Source: Halorubrum sp. BV1 (GTDB lineage: Archaea > Halobacteriota > Halobacteria > Halobacteriales > Haloferacaceae). Taken from it: a stretch of DNA of 64,000 nt. This document shows positions 51,270-60,338 of this stretch, one piece after another (position 1 is the stretch's first letter; every line of letters starts with the position of its first letter). The stretch lies in assembly GCF_000746205.1 (NCBI RefSeq), contig NZ_JQKV01000001.1, forward strand, positions 794,814-858,813, given 5' to 3'. Under the pieces are notes generated by a model, which saw only the letters and a list, made by a program, of their open reading frames with translations, had not been told where the DNA came from and ran no database searches. Made by a program: the position numbers and the translations under genes.

Positions 51270-52433
51270 TCACGAATCGGTGAAGGTCAGCCCGTCGCGG
51301 AGGGTTCGCGCCTCGGAGAGCACCGCGTCGGGGTCGGCCTCGGGACTCTCGCCGGTCACCGTCAGATGTCCCATCTTCCGGAGGGGGCGCACGTCGTCCT
51401 TGCCGTACCAGTGGAGGGCGGCGTCGGGCGCAGCGAGGACGTCGTCGACGCCTCGGAGGGTCGCCGGCTGCGTCTCATCCACATCGCCGAGGACGTTCGC
51501 CGTGACCGCGGGCGCGACGAGGTCGGTCGGACCGAGCGGCCAGCCGAGGACGGCGCGGACGTGATTCTCGAACTGCGAGGTGCGTGCACCCTCGATCGTC
51601 CAATGGCCGGAGTTGTGCGGGCGCGGCGCGATCTCGTTCACCAGCACCTCACCCTCTCGGGTCTCGAACAGCTCGATCCCGTAGACGCCTCGTCCGTCGA
51701 GGAAGGACAGGACGTCGGTCGCGACCGACTCCGCCTCGGCGATCACCGGATCGTCGCTGCGGGCGGGCACGACGCTCTCGCGGAGGATCTCCTCGCGGTG
51801 GACCGTCTCCGTGACCGGGTACGTCCGCGTCTCGCCGTCCGCTCCCTTCAACCCCATCACGGCGATCTCACGTTCGAAGTCGAGGAGTTCTTCGGCCATC
51901 GCGTTGCCTCCAACCTCCTCCAGCGCGTCTTCGGCCTCGGCGGGCGATTCGACCGGGACGTTCCCCCGGCCGTCGTACCCGCCTTCGCGGGCCTTCAGCA
52001 TCACGCCGCCGAACTCCTCGACGACGCGTTCGAGTCCCTCAGCCGTCGCGACGGCGACGAACTCGGGGACGGGGATTCCGGCGTCCGAAAGCGCCTCCTT
52101 CTGGACCAGTTTGTCCTGGATCGTCCGGAGCGTGTCGGGGTCGGGCTGGACGGGCACGTCGTGTTCGGCGCTCGCTTCGGCCAGCACGTCAGGGTCGGCC
52201 AGTTCGATCTCGAACGTGAGCGCGTCGACGCGACTCGCGAGCTCGTGGACCGCGTCCGCGTCGTCGAAGTCGGCGACGATCTGGTCGCTGACGACGGGGC
52301 TCGCCGGGCAGTCGGGCGTCGGATCCAACACGACGACTTCGACGCCGAGGCGTGCGACCGACTCGCCAATCATCCGACCCAGCTGTCCGCCGCCGACGAC
52401 GCCGAGCGTCGGTCCCGGCAGAGTGATCGACAT
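51270..52433 (-). CDS. purK: 5-(carboxyamino)imidazole ribonucleotide synthase
   Basis: 387 residues from the ATG at 52433 (MSITLPGPTLGVVGGGQLGRM). ATP-grasp fold: LGVVGGGQLGRMIGESVARLGVEVVVLDP, KLVQKEALSDAGIPVPEF, VMLKAREGGYDGRGNVPV and NEIAPRPHNSGHWTIEGARTSQFENHVRAVLGWPLG (metal and substrate site). It makes N5-CAIR from AIR, bicarbonate and ATP, feeding PurE. TATA-like ATATTTATG at about 52461-52470 sits ~28 bases upstream. Confidence 0.95.
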   Translation of the reverse strand: MSITLPGPTLGVVGGGQLGRMIGESVARLGVEVVVLDPTPDCPASPVVSDQIVADFDDADAVHELASRVDALTFEIELADPDVLAEASAEHDVPVQPDPDTLRTIQDKLVQKEALSDAGIPVPEFVAVATAEGLERVVEEFGGVMLKAREGGYDGRGNVPVESPAEAEDALEEVGGNAMAEELLDFEREIAVMGLKGADGETRTYPVTETVHREEILRESVVPARSDDPVIAEAESVATDVLSFLDGRGVYGIELFETREGEVLVNEIAPRPHNSGHWTIEGARTSQFENHVRAVLGWPLGPTDLVAPAVTANVLGDVDETQPATLRGVDDVLAAPDAALHWYGKDDVRPLRKMGHLTVTGESPEADPDAVLSEARTLRDGLTFTDS

Positions 52434-52588
52434 ACACGCTCGCGTTCCGAACGTCACTGCATAAATATTCCCACATCGGGTGGCGAACTGTACACAGACG
52501 TGAATAGATAGGCGGAGTGACCCGACACGCCACCGGCCGCTCCCGCAACTCCGGAACGGGTATCCGTCCGGGCGTGTCTCGGTTAGGT

Positions 52589-52813
52589 ATGGTCACCGGA
52601 ACGGAACTCTACGACCGCGGCGACGGGTGGGTCCGGGACCTGTCTCGCGGACGCTACGCCGCCCTGCTCGGCGCGTCCGCGGCCGTCGGCGTCCTCGGCG
52701 TCGGCGTGCTGGTGGACGGCGAGGTCCTGCTCGCCCGCGCCCTGACGATGGCGCTCGTCATGTTCGGATTAGAGTACACGTTCGGGGCGTTCCGGCCGTC
52801 GGACGACGGGTGA
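52589..52813 (+). CDS. Small two-span membrane protein
   Basis: 74 residues. YAALLGASAAVGVLGVGVLVDGEVLLARALTMALVMFGLEYTFGAF gives two TM helices with a short loop. N-terminus is polar (GTELYDRGDGWVRDLSRG). ATG at 52589. No named family recognised; similar short proteins are common in haloarchaea. Confidence 0.7.
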   Translation: MVTGTELYDRGDGWVRDLSRGRYAALLGASAAVGVLGVGVLVDGEVLLARALTMALVMFGLEYTFGAFRPSDDG

Positions 52814-52842
52814 CTGACCCACGGGAAGGGGACGGACGGTCG

Positions 52843-53577
52843 CTACAGGTCGACAGACGCGAGGTCGCTTTCGACGTCCGCGACGAACTCGTTGTACGCG
52901 TCGACGAACCCGTGGAACGGCTCGGCGTACTCGCGGACGTCGGGTGCCGAGGGAGCCTCGTACTGCGAGATCAGATATAGACCGCCCGACCCGCCGACGC
53001 GGAGGTACGACACGGTCCCTTCCTCCCACTTCAGTTCCCACCTGTCGCCGTCGACGCGGGCGGTAAAGGTTCCGTAGTCGTCGGCCTCGTACCGATAGAT
53101 CTCACCGGCCATCACCGAACAGGCGTCGCGGATCGCACCGAGCACGCGGTCGCGCTCGGCGACGAGGCCGGCGGTGGAGTCGGGCTCGGGGAACTCCGCC
53201 GACACGTCGTCGAGCACGCCCGACAGCGACGCGACGTGGTCGTTCCACGCGGCGACGGCGTTCGGGTAGTCGGCGAGCGCGGTCGCGAGGTCTCCGGGGT
53301 CCGGCGGCTGTTTCGTCGAGACCACGTACACGTCGGACCCGGAGGTCGGCGAAAAGAGGAGGAACTCGAGCTCGCCGGCCTCGTGTTTGACCGTCCACTC
53401 GCCGCCGGACGTCGACAGCGTCTGTCGCCCGTAGTCGCCGCCCTGTAGCCGCGCGAGCTGATAGGCGATCTGACCGGCGTGGTCGCGGACGGCGGCGACG
53501 AGTTCGTCGCGCCGGTCGGCGACCGCGTCCGTGTCGCGGATGTCGATATCGAAGCCGAGGTCGGCGTGACTGGTCAC
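52843..53577 (-). CDS. Haloarchaeal protein with internal duplication
   Basis: 244 residues, soluble. Two halves resemble each other: DELVAAVRDHAGQIAYQLARLQGGDYGRQTLSTSGGEWTVKHEAGELEFLLFSPTSGSDVYVVSTKQPP ... VAAWNDHVASL (about residues 27-125) and DRVLGAIRDACSVMAGEIYRYEADDYGTFTARVDGDRWELKWEEGTVSYLRVGGSGGLYLISQYEAP ... VDAYNEFVADV (about 142-238). Each has a helix, then strands with a GxxWxxKxExG core. No known family; a two-domain ligand-binding fold is possible. Confidence 0.75.
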   Translation of the reverse strand: MTSHADLGFDIDIRDTDAVADRRDELVAAVRDHAGQIAYQLARLQGGDYGRQTLSTSGGEWTVKHEAGELEFLLFSPTSGSDVYVVSTKQPPDPGDLATALADYPNAVAAWNDHVASLSGVLDDVSAEFPEPDSTAGLVAERDRVLGAIRDACSVMAGEIYRYEADDYGTFTARVDGDRWELKWEEGTVSYLRVGGSGGLYLISQYEAPSAPDVREYAEPFHGFVDAYNEFVADVESDLASVDL

Positions 53578-53654
53578 GGTGGCGATGTGTGCCGCATCGG
53601 GTTAATCGAGTCGGATCGGCGGTCGCCACCCGAAGGTCGAACGTCCCCCGGGAT

Positions 53655-54800
53655 TCACTCGATGGCCGATCGGATTTCGCGCACTCGCCGAGGCTCGTCG
53701 ATTCCCGATCGGATCACCACCGCGAACACCGACTCGCCGTCCGGGACGGGCGCGTCGCCGCTCAAGATCGCATCCGAACCGGTCTCGTCGGCGAGCCACC
53801 GCCGACCGTCGGCGATCGCCTCGCGGTTGAGCCACGGGGGCGGCCCGCCCACCACGAGCAGCGTTCGGTCGGCCCGCCCCTCGCGGACCTCGACCGTGTT
53901 CTTCCCGCGGACCGCCTTCCGGATCGTCGTCTCGATCGCCGACACCGCCGCGCTCGCGTCCACCGTCGCCGGCTCCGCGGAGCCGAACAGCCCGAGACCG
54001 AATCGGGACTCCGACTCGGCGGGCTCGACCGCCTGCGTCGCGTACCCGATCGCGGCGATCTCGCCGTCGCCGCCGACCGCCCGGGCCACGTCGCTCGCGT
54101 CGAGCACCTGCTGTGGCGTCGACTCGGCGTCGTCGGACTCGCCCGCGCCGAAAAGCGCCGCGACGCGCTCGGCGACGACGCCGTTCAGCCGGCTCCGAGC
54201 CTCCGTCAGGTCCTCACCGGGGCGGAGCCACGCGTCGTTGTCGAACGGAAACACCGCCGAACACCGTTCGGAGAGTGCTTCGAGCGTCCGGGCCGCGTTC
54301 TTCTCGGCCAGCGGCCGCTCGGGCGGTCGCTCCTCGGGTGCCGCCGCTCCGGCCGTCGCCGGATCGACCGCGGTCGGCTTCGACTCCGCCGGCGTCGGGA
54401 GGAGCCCGAGCACGTACACCGGCGTGTCGTAGAGCCGCATCAGCTCCGCGGCGAGCGCCGGGCAGACGCCGGCACCCGCGCCGCCGCCGAGCCCGACGAC
54501 GAGCAGGAACGCCTCCGCCATCGACGGGCGCTGGTCGTCCATCTCCCGGCCGAGTTCGCTGGCGTGCGCGTCCCCGAGCCGCCGAGCCGCGTGGAGGTCG
54601 CCGCCGAGCCCGTCGCCGCCCGCGGCGTCACCGAAGCAGTACCGTCGCGACGCGTCGATCTCTCGAAGCGCGTCGAGCGCGGCCGCGTCGGTGTCGAACG
54701 CGCTGACGCCGTGAAGGAATCGCTCTCCGTCGTGGTCGGCGACGAGCCGGTCGACGATCCGGCCCCCGGCACCGCCGAGGCCGATGACGTGTACACGCAT
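53655..54800 (-). CDS. Tubulin/FtsZ superfamily protein (non-canonical)
   Basis: 381 residues. N-terminal VHVIGLGGAGGRIVDRLVADH resembles the FtsZ T1 loop region, and LLVVGLGGGAGAGVCPALAAELM is the tubulin/FtsZ signature (GGGxGxG). A following YVLGLLP strand matches FtsZ. The C-terminal half (SRFGLGLFGS..., TLLVVGGPPPWLNREAIADGRRWL) has the FtsZ-like second domain. It differs from FtsZ1/FtsZ2 and from CetZ in several loops and has a Pro/Ala-rich insert, so it belongs to a divergent haloarchaeal branch. GTP binding is likely; role in shape or division is inference. Confidence 0.82.
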   Translation of the reverse strand: MRVHVIGLGGAGGRIVDRLVADHDGERFLHGVSAFDTDAAALDALREIDASRRYCFGDAAGGDGLGGDLHAARRLGDAHASELGREMDDQRPSMAEAFLLVVGLGGGAGAGVCPALAAELMRLYDTPVYVLGLLPTPAESKPTAVDPATAGAAAPEERPPERPLAEKNAARTLEALSERCSAVFPFDNDAWLRPGEDLTEARSRLNGVVAERVAALFGAGESDDAESTPQQVLDASDVARAVGGDGEIAAIGYATQAVEPAESESRFGLGLFGSAEPATVDASAAVSAIETTIRKAVRGKNTVEVREGRADRTLLVVGGPPPWLNREAIADGRRWLADETGSDAILSGDAPVPDGESVFAVVIRSGIDEPRRVREIRSAIE

Positions 54801-54897
54801 ACGTCACACCGCTCGTCCAGCGGCGGTATAGCTCTTTTCACGGGACGGGAGCGCGGTGGAGAGCGAACAGCGGGCGGCCCCCGACGGCGTCCCGTCC

Positions 54898-56013
54898 TCA
54901 GAACTCGTTCAGGCGGCGCTGTCCGGCCGGCACGGTCCGTCTCGGTTCGTCGTCGTCGTCCGGGTCGCCGCCAAGCAGGCGGATCAGCGCCGTGTCGGCG
55001 AACGTGAGCGCCAACACGAGGATGATCGGCGCGAGGAAGAGTCCGTGGAACCCGAACACGACCGGACCGAAGATGTACGCGAGCATGAGCAGCCCCACAT
55101 GCGTCGTCTTCCCGCTGAAGTACGGACGGAGGACGATGTCGGGGATCGTATCGACCACGACCGCGGCCACGACGAGGAACCCCGCGACGTACACGAGAAG
55201 CGAGAGCTCCTCGGATAAGATCGGCTCCATCGCGGTTATCCCCGCGAGCGGGATGTACACGACCTTCATCCCGATCACCGGAACCAAGCTCGCGACTCCC
55301 GTGAGCGCACCGGCGAGCGCCGGGTACGGGACCTCGACCGCAGCCGGGACGAGCACGTTGTACCCGGTGTAGGTCACGACCGCGATGATCGAGATCGCGA
55401 TGACGTTGAGCAGGTTGCCGTACAACACCGCCTCCAGCTCCTCGTCCGCCGCTTCGAGGTACTCGCGGACGACCGCGTCGTCGTCGAACGTGAGCAGCCA
55501 CTCGTGGAACTTCGAGCCGTCGAGAAGCAGGTAGTACGTGACGACGATCGTGATGAGGAGGTTGAGCGTGAGTCCCGACAGCGTGCTCGCGAGCAGCGGC
55601 GCTTGCTCGGAGACGAACTCGATGAGCGGGTCGAACTGTCCCGACCGGTACGCGGCGACGACCCCCTCGACCGTCGGGTCCGACAGCGCGGCGAGGTCGG
55701 CGATCCACGAGTTCTCCGGCCCGACCGTCTCGGCGACGGGATACTGTTCGATAAACCGGCGGGCTTCAAGCAGGACCAAGAGCACCGTGTACCCAAGAAG
55801 TCCGATCAGCGGGACGCCGATGAGCGACAGCGACGCGACCGCGCGAGCGCGGGACGGTAGCCTGAACCGGGCGAGGTTTCGGTACAGCCGACGGGTCGAG
55901 TAGTACAGGAACACCGCGACGGTGAGCGGCGCGACGAAACGGTAGCCGATGAATCCGACGAGGAGGGCGATGACGAGACCGAAGAGCGCGATGACGAACC
56001 GCTTTTCGTCCAT
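54898..56013 (-). CDS. AI-2E (PerM) family transporter
   Basis: 371 residues from the ATG at 56013 (MDEKRFVIALFGLV). About eight TM helices: a pair at the N-terminus, a soluble-like region (FIEQYPVAETVGPENSWIADLAAL), then LLITIVVTYYLLLDG, and the C-terminal bundle with YPALAGALTGVASLVPVIGMKVVYIPLA, PDIVLRPYFSGKTTHVGLLMLAYIFGPVVFGFHGLFLAPIILVLAL. These are hallmarks of the AI-2 exporter/PerM family. Substrate unknown; some members are Na+/H+ antiporters. Confidence 0.85.
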   Translation of the reverse strand: MDEKRFVIALFGLVIALLVGFIGYRFVAPLTVAVFLYYSTRRLYRNLARFRLPSRARAVASLSLIGVPLIGLLGYTVLLVLLEARRFIEQYPVAETVGPENSWIADLAALSDPTVEGVVAAYRSGQFDPLIEFVSEQAPLLASTLSGLTLNLLITIVVTYYLLLDGSKFHEWLLTFDDDAVVREYLEAADEELEAVLYGNLLNVIAISIIAVVTYTGYNVLVPAAVEVPYPALAGALTGVASLVPVIGMKVVYIPLAGITAMEPILSEELSLLVYVAGFLVVAAVVVDTIPDIVLRPYFSGKTTHVGLLMLAYIFGPVVFGFHGLFLAPIILVLALTFADTALIRLLGGDPDDDDEPRRTVPAGQRRLNEF

Positions 56014-56086
56014 GACCGCTCGTCTCCGTGAGCCGACATAAACTATGGGGCTCGCGGACGGTGCGGACGCGGTGAGGCCGCGGCGG

Positions 56087-57091
56087 TCAGTCCGTCGACT
56101 CGCCGTCGGTCGCGCCGCGCGTTCTCTCACCGTCGGTCGGGGAGGCCGGGTCGACCGACGACTCCGCCGGTCGGTCCGCCAACGCCCGCTCGTAGCGCGT
56201 CACCTGCTCGCGGTGTAAAGACAGGATCATGTCGGCGAGCACGCCGAACACCAGAAGCTGGATCCCGAGGATGGCCGCGCCGACCGCGCCGATGGCGACT
56301 ATCTGGTGGGCCGCCCCGTGGACGAACCAGCGGTAGAGGACGTACGCGGTCAGCGCCGCGCCGGCACCCGTCGAGACGGCACCGAGGCTGCCGAAGTAGA
56401 ACAGGGGGTTGTTCGTCTTCGCCTTCCGGTACAGTTCGATGATGATAACCCCGCCATCGCGGATCGGGTGGAGGTTCGTCGCGGAGCCGCCGGGCCGCTC
56501 GCGGTAGGTGATCGGGACGACGGTCACTCGGATGCGGTTTTTGACGCACTCGACTGCCATCTCGGTCTCGATCCCGAACCCGTCGGCGGTGAGGTGGAGC
56601 CGCAGGAACGACTCGCGCGTGAACGCGCGGTAACCGGAGAGGATGTCGCGGTACCGCTCGCCGTGGATGGCGCGGAACGCGGCGTTGATCAGCCGGTTTC
56701 CGATCCGATTCAGCCGCGTCATCGCCCCCGGTCGCATGTCCGCGAATCGGTTCCCGATGACGTGCTCGGCATCGCCGGCGAAAAGCGGGTCGAGCATCGC
56801 GTCGACATCGGCGGCGTCGTACGTCGCGTCCGCGTCGGCCATCACGACGTACGAGGCCTCGATGTGGTCGCGAACCGCCTCGCGGACGGCCTGTCCCTTG
56901 CCGCGTCCGGACTGTTCGACGACCCGCGCGCCGGCCTCCGTCGCGGCCCTGCGCGTCCCGTCCGTCGACCCGCCGTCGATCACGAGGATCTCGTCGATCC
57001 CGGCCTCGCGGAAGTCCTCGACGACGCGCGCGACCGTCTCGACCTCGTCCATCGTGGGCAACAGGAGGCAGACGTCGTCGAAGTCGCTCAT
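56087..57091 (-). CDS. aglJ: Dolichyl-phosphate hexosyltransferase, AglJ-like
   Basis: 334 residues from the ATG at 57091. GT2 fold: VCLLLPTMDEVETVARVVEDFREAGIDEILVIDGGSTDGTRRAATEAGARVVEQSGRGKGQAVREAV, metal motif VVMADADATYDAADVD, and DILSGYRAFTRESFLRLHLTADGFGIETEMAVECVKNRIRVTVVPITYRERPGGSATNLHPIRDG. Two TM helices follow (about 240-300). In Haloferax AglJ adds the first hexose of the N-linked glycan to dolichol phosphate on the cytoplasmic face. The match is by memory of AglJ motifs; other DPM1-like roles are possible. Confidence 0.82.
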   Translation of the reverse strand: MSDFDDVCLLLPTMDEVETVARVVEDFREAGIDEILVIDGGSTDGTRRAATEAGARVVEQSGRGKGQAVREAVRDHIEASYVVMADADATYDAADVDAMLDPLFAGDAEHVIGNRFADMRPGAMTRLNRIGNRLINAAFRAIHGERYRDILSGYRAFTRESFLRLHLTADGFGIETEMAVECVKNRIRVTVVPITYRERPGGSATNLHPIRDGGVIIIELYRKAKTNNPLFYFGSLGAVSTGAGAALTAYVLYRWFVHGAAHQIVAIGAVGAAILGIQLLVFGVLADMILSLHREQVTRYERALADRPAESSVDPASPTDGERTRGATDGESTD

Positions 57092-57277
57092 TAGCGGGTG
57101 GATATCGGGGCAGTCGCTAAACTCTGTCCCTCCGTGACCGTCGGCGGACCCTCGAACGGGAAACGCGGCGAGACGCGGCCTCGAACGCCTTCGCCCGTCG
57201 AACACGATTCGGTTCCGGGCGCGGTCGCTTCTGCGGCCACCCATACGCTCATGTACCCGACGACAGATCGGTAATAT

Positions 57278-57658
57278 ATGTCACGCCCATCTGACGAACA
57301 CGTCGACGAGTTGCTCAGCGCGGCGCGAACGGCCACCGGCGACGAGCTTCGAAGCCTGACGTACTTCACCGAAGCCGAGGTCGAACAGCTGTACCTCCGC
57401 AGCGACCTGAACCAGACGGCCGACCTCGTGGGCTTCGCGGAGAACGAGCGGCAGGGGTTCCACTCGCAGTCCATGTACGCGAACACCCAACTGGGCGACT
57501 ACCTGTTCACCGTACGGGTGTTCGAGAACGGATACCTCACGCGGGTGATCGCCGACGATCACGGCGTCTGGGTGACGACCGACTCGATGGAGATCGACCG
57601 CTTCGAGGAACTCGCGAGCGCGCTGGCGTCGGTTCTGCGGTCGTTCGATTCGGCCTGA
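57278..57658 (+). CDS. Small conserved haloarchaeal protein (DUF7522-like)
   Basis: 126 residues, soluble, acidic. It shows DELLSAARTATGDELRSLTYFTEAEVEQLYLRSDLNQTADLVGFAENERQGFHSQSMYANTQLGDYLFTVRVFENGYLTRVIADDHGVWVTTD. The pattern (helical start, R-x-D-L region, then a beta-sheet) is known to me as an uncharacterised haloarchaeal family. It lies near cheY but on the opposite strand. Confidence 0.72.
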   Translation: MSRPSDEHVDELLSAARTATGDELRSLTYFTEAEVEQLYLRSDLNQTADLVGFAENERQGFHSQSMYANTQLGDYLFTVRVFENGYLTRVIADDHGVWVTTDSMEIDRFEELASALASVLRSFDSA

Positions 57659-57672
57659 CGCCGGGGGGCCGC

Positions 57673-58032
57673 TCACCCGAGGTGGCTTTCGAACTCGGGA
57701 ACCAACTCCTCGGCGTCGACCGGTTTCGTCACGTAGCCGTCGGCACCGGCCTTGACTGCCTCCATCATTTTCTCTTGCTGGTCGACGCTCGTACACATCA
57801 CGATCACGGCGTCGGGCCAGCGGTCCTTGATCGCCGCCGTCGCCTCGATGCCGGTCATCTCCGGCATGACGACGTCCATCGACACTGCGTCGGGCTCGTA
57901 CGCCTCGAACAGTTCCACCGCCTCCGCGCCGTGTTCCGCCTCACCGACGACCTCGAAGGGACCCTCCAACGCGTCCCGAACCACGGTCCGCTGGAAGGCC
58001 GAATCGTCGACGACGAGCACCCGATCGGTCAT
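57673..58032 (-). CDS. cheY: CheY-like response regulator
   Basis: 119 residues, receiver domain only. RVLVVDDSAFQRTVVRDALEG (acid pair D9-D10), AVSMDVVMPEMTG (phospho-acceptor D53), VIVMCTSVDQQEKMMEAVKAGADGYVTKPVDAEEL (T81, K103). Lack of an output domain fits CheY, which controls the archaellum through CheF. The QQEKMMEA stretch is typical of CheY. No other che genes are in the window, so a different partner is possible. TATA-like CTTTATGC lies about 25 bases before the ATG. Confidence 0.87.
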   Translation of the reverse strand: MTDRVLVVDDSAFQRTVVRDALEGPFEVVGEAEHGAEAVELFEAYEPDAVSMDVVMPEMTGIEATAAIKDRWPDAVIVMCTSVDQQEKMMEAVKAGADGYVTKPVDAEELVPEFESHLG

Positions 58033-58300
58033 ATCCGTGATCGGCGCGTGTGCGGCATAAAGCGCGCGGATCGGCGTACGGAGCGATCGTTCCGACGCGG
58101 AGGCGAACGCGCCGGCATCGGTTCCGCCGACGCCGGTCGGCCGCTCCGACGCTAACTGATCATGTGAGTGCACTTCGGGACCAGCGGGATCGATCGGCCA
58201 ATAAATATCCGGGCGAAGCCGCACAATACCTTGTATATTCGAGAAAGCGTATAATGAACATAGGAACAACGTTAAGGCATATCCCGCGGTACGGACGGGC

Positions 58301-59332
58301 ATGGAAACGCGGAAGGTCCAACGGCTGGGTCCGTCGACGCTGGCGATGACCCTCCCCGCCGAGTGGGCGAAGGAACACGGCGTCAACAAGGGCGACGAGG
58401 TGTCGTTGCGAATGGGTGGCAAAGGAACGCTCACAGTGCTTCCAGAGTCGGTGAGCACCGAGGAGTCGGAAGCCGTCATCAACGCCGACGGGCTCGACGC
58501 CCAGTCGCTGGAGCGGGCCATCGTCGCACAGTACGTGCTCGGGCGGCGGGTGATCCACGTCCGGAGCGAGGGGACGCTCGACAGCGAACACATCAACGCG
58601 GTGTACAAAGCCGAGACGCAGCTGATGGGGCTCGGCGTCATAGAGGAGACGCCGGAAGACATCTCTATCCGGTGTTCCGTCGACCCCGAGGACTTCACCC
58701 TCGACAACCTGCTCGAACGGCTGGAGAACACGGGCTCGACCATGCGCGGCGAGGCCGTCAAGGCGCTCGCGCACGGCAACCCAGACCTCGCACAGCGCGC
58801 GCTCAACCGCGAGCGGCAGGCGAACAAGATATTCGTGCTCCTCCTGCGGCTGATCTTCACCGCCTACCAGAACCCGAACCTCGCCCGCGCGGTCGGATTA
58901 GAGGAGGGGTTCCCGCTCATCGGTTACCGGTCCGTCGCGAAGAATCTCGAACTCACCGCCGACAACGCCGAAGACATCGCCGACATCGTGATGGAGGCGG
59001 ACGGCCACACGCTCGACGTCGACAGCGCGACGATGCGACAGATCCGGGATTTCACGGACCAAGTGGACGAACTGACGGCGGTCGCCGTCCGCGCCGTCGT
59101 CGAGCGGGACTACGACCTCACCGTGGAGTGCCGCGAGCTGTTCGCTCGGTTGGAAGACCGCGAACAGGATATCCTCGGCGAGCTGCCGGCCGACCTCGAC
59201 AACGACACGCTCCTCATGACTCGCGAGGTGCTCGTCAGCCTCCAACACACCGCCGAGTACGCGATGCGAAACGCCGAGATCGCCGCGAACCTCGCGCTTA
59301 ACGAGGCGTCCGACCACGTCGAGATCATCTGA
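58301..59332 (+). CDS. AbrB-type DNA-binding domain fused to PhoU domain
   Basis: 343 residues. N-terminal SpoVT/AbrB swapped-hairpin domain (METRKVQRLGPSTLAMTLPAEWAKEHGVNKGDEVSLRM), then a linker with VSTEESEAVINADGLDAQSLERAIVAQYVLG, and two PhoU helical bundles (DNLLERLENTGSTMRGEAVKAL; DSATMRQIRDFTDQVDELTAVAVRAV... MRNAEIAANLALN). These archaeal PhoU-AbrB proteins are thought to regulate phosphate uptake. The upstream 268-base gap holds AT-rich patches (AATAAATAT at 58199, TTGTATATTC at 58232) that may control it. Confidence 0.9.
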   Translation: METRKVQRLGPSTLAMTLPAEWAKEHGVNKGDEVSLRMGGKGTLTVLPESVSTEESEAVINADGLDAQSLERAIVAQYVLGRRVIHVRSEGTLDSEHINAVYKAETQLMGLGVIEETPEDISIRCSVDPEDFTLDNLLERLENTGSTMRGEAVKALAHGNPDLAQRALNRERQANKIFVLLLRLIFTAYQNPNLARAVGLEEGFPLIGYRSVAKNLELTADNAEDIADIVMEADGHTLDVDSATMRQIRDFTDQVDELTAVAVRAVVERDYDLTVECRELFARLEDREQDILGELPADLDNDTLLMTREVLVSLQHTAEYAMRNAEIAANLALNEASDHVEII

Positions 59333-59382
59333 CCTGCGCCGGGTTCGCATGAACTAAGTAGTCGCCCGTGAAGCGACACCGT

Positions 59383-59565
59383 ATGAGCGAAGCATCCATC
59401 GAGTCTGACAAGGGGATCGGCGTGGCGCTCGCGCTCGGGGCCGTCGCGCTCGTCGGAAGCGTCGCGATGTTCGGCGCACCGTCACAGATCGGCCGCGCGT
59501 GGGGGTTCGCCGCGGCGTTCGTGTTCGCGCTCTGTGCGGTCCTCGCCGTGCAAATATACCAGTAG
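59383..59565 (+). CDS. Small two-span membrane protein
   Basis: 60 residues (MSEASIESDKGIGVALALGA ... FVFALCAVLAVQIYQ). Two TM helices with a short loop (GAPSQIGRAWG). Similar short proteins are common in haloarchaea (DUF7525-like, from memory). Function unknown. Confidence 0.75.
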   Translation: MSEASIESDKGIGVALALGAVALVGSVAMFGAPSQIGRAWGFAAAFVFALCAVLAVQIYQ

Positions 59566-59614
59566 CGACCACAGACGAGAAACGATTAAATCCGTCACGC
59601 TCCTACCCCCGTCG

Positions 59615-59842
59615 ATGAGCGAGTACACCGAGGAAGAACAGCGGATCCTCGCGTACCTCACCGACAGCGTCACCCGCGGCGAGCGGTACGTTCGCTCGAA
59701 GACGATCGCGGACGCAATCGGACTCACCGCGAAGCAGGTCGGGTCGCGGCTTCCCCGCGTCGCCGAGAAGTCGGACGACGTCGACATCGAGAAGTGGGGT
59801 CGATCTCGATCGACGACGTGGCGCGTGACGCCACAGGGGTGA
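59615..59842 (+). CDS. Small winged-helix protein (DUF7123-like)
   Basis: 75 residues. MSEYTEEEQRILAYLTDSVTRGERYVRSKTIADAIGLTAKQVGSRLPRVAEKSDDVDIEKWGRSRSTTWRVTPQG reads as one winged-helix unit: helix, turn with conserved KTIA..IGLTAKQVGSRL recognition helix, and a beta wing ending in TTWRV. This is a well-conserved haloarchaeal one-domain protein. Probably binds DNA; targets unknown. Confidence 0.82.
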   Translation: MSEYTEEEQRILAYLTDSVTRGERYVRSKTIADAIGLTAKQVGSRLPRVAEKSDDVDIEKWGRSRSTTWRVTPQG

Positions 59843-59909
59843 TAGGACGCATCGGGGAGCGGGACGGCAGACGCGCGTCTTTTTAACCCCCGTGGTACCA
59901 AGGGCAGGT

Positions 59910-60338
59910 ATGACAGTCCGAGTGTCTCGGACGTTCGAGTTCGACGCCCCCGCCGAGGACGTGTGGGCGTTCATCTCGGACGCCGAGAAGCGTGCCGGCG
60001 CGATAAGCGTGGTCGACACGTTTGAGGTATACGACGATGGACGAGCGACGTGGCAGGTCGCCCTCCCGATCCCGGTGATCCGGTCGACGATCGCCGTGGA
60101 AACCGAGGAAGTCGCGCGCGACCCGCCGAACCGAGTGAAGTTCGTCGGGAAGTCGCGCGCCTTCCGCGTCACCGGCGAACACGAGATCACGGAGACGAAC
60201 GGTGGGTGTCGGCTGGCCAACGAGTTCGTCGTCGACGGGCGTATCCCCGGCGTCGAATCGTTCTTCGAGCGGAACTTCGACGCGGAGCTGGATAACTTAG
60301 AAGACGCGCTCCGCGCGTCGCTCGGATCGTCCGTATGA
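59910..60338 (+). CDS. SRPBCC/CoxG-like protein
   Basis: 142 residues. VRVSRTFEFDAPAEDVWAFISDAEKRAGAISVVDTFEVYDDGRATWQVALPIPVIRSTIAVETEEV is the START-like SRPBCC fold with a hydrophobic ligand cavity, closest in pattern to CoxG/polyketide cyclase-type proteins. TATA-like TTTTTAAC sits about 30 bases before the ATG. Its stop overlaps the start of the nitrilase gene (ATGA), so the two are co-translated. Confidence 0.85.
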   Translation: MTVRVSRTFEFDAPAEDVWAFISDAEKRAGAISVVDTFEVYDDGRATWQVALPIPVIRSTIAVETEEVARDPPNRVKFVGKSRAFRVTGEHEITETNGGCRLANEFVVDGRIPGVESFFERNFDAELDNLEDALRASLGSSV

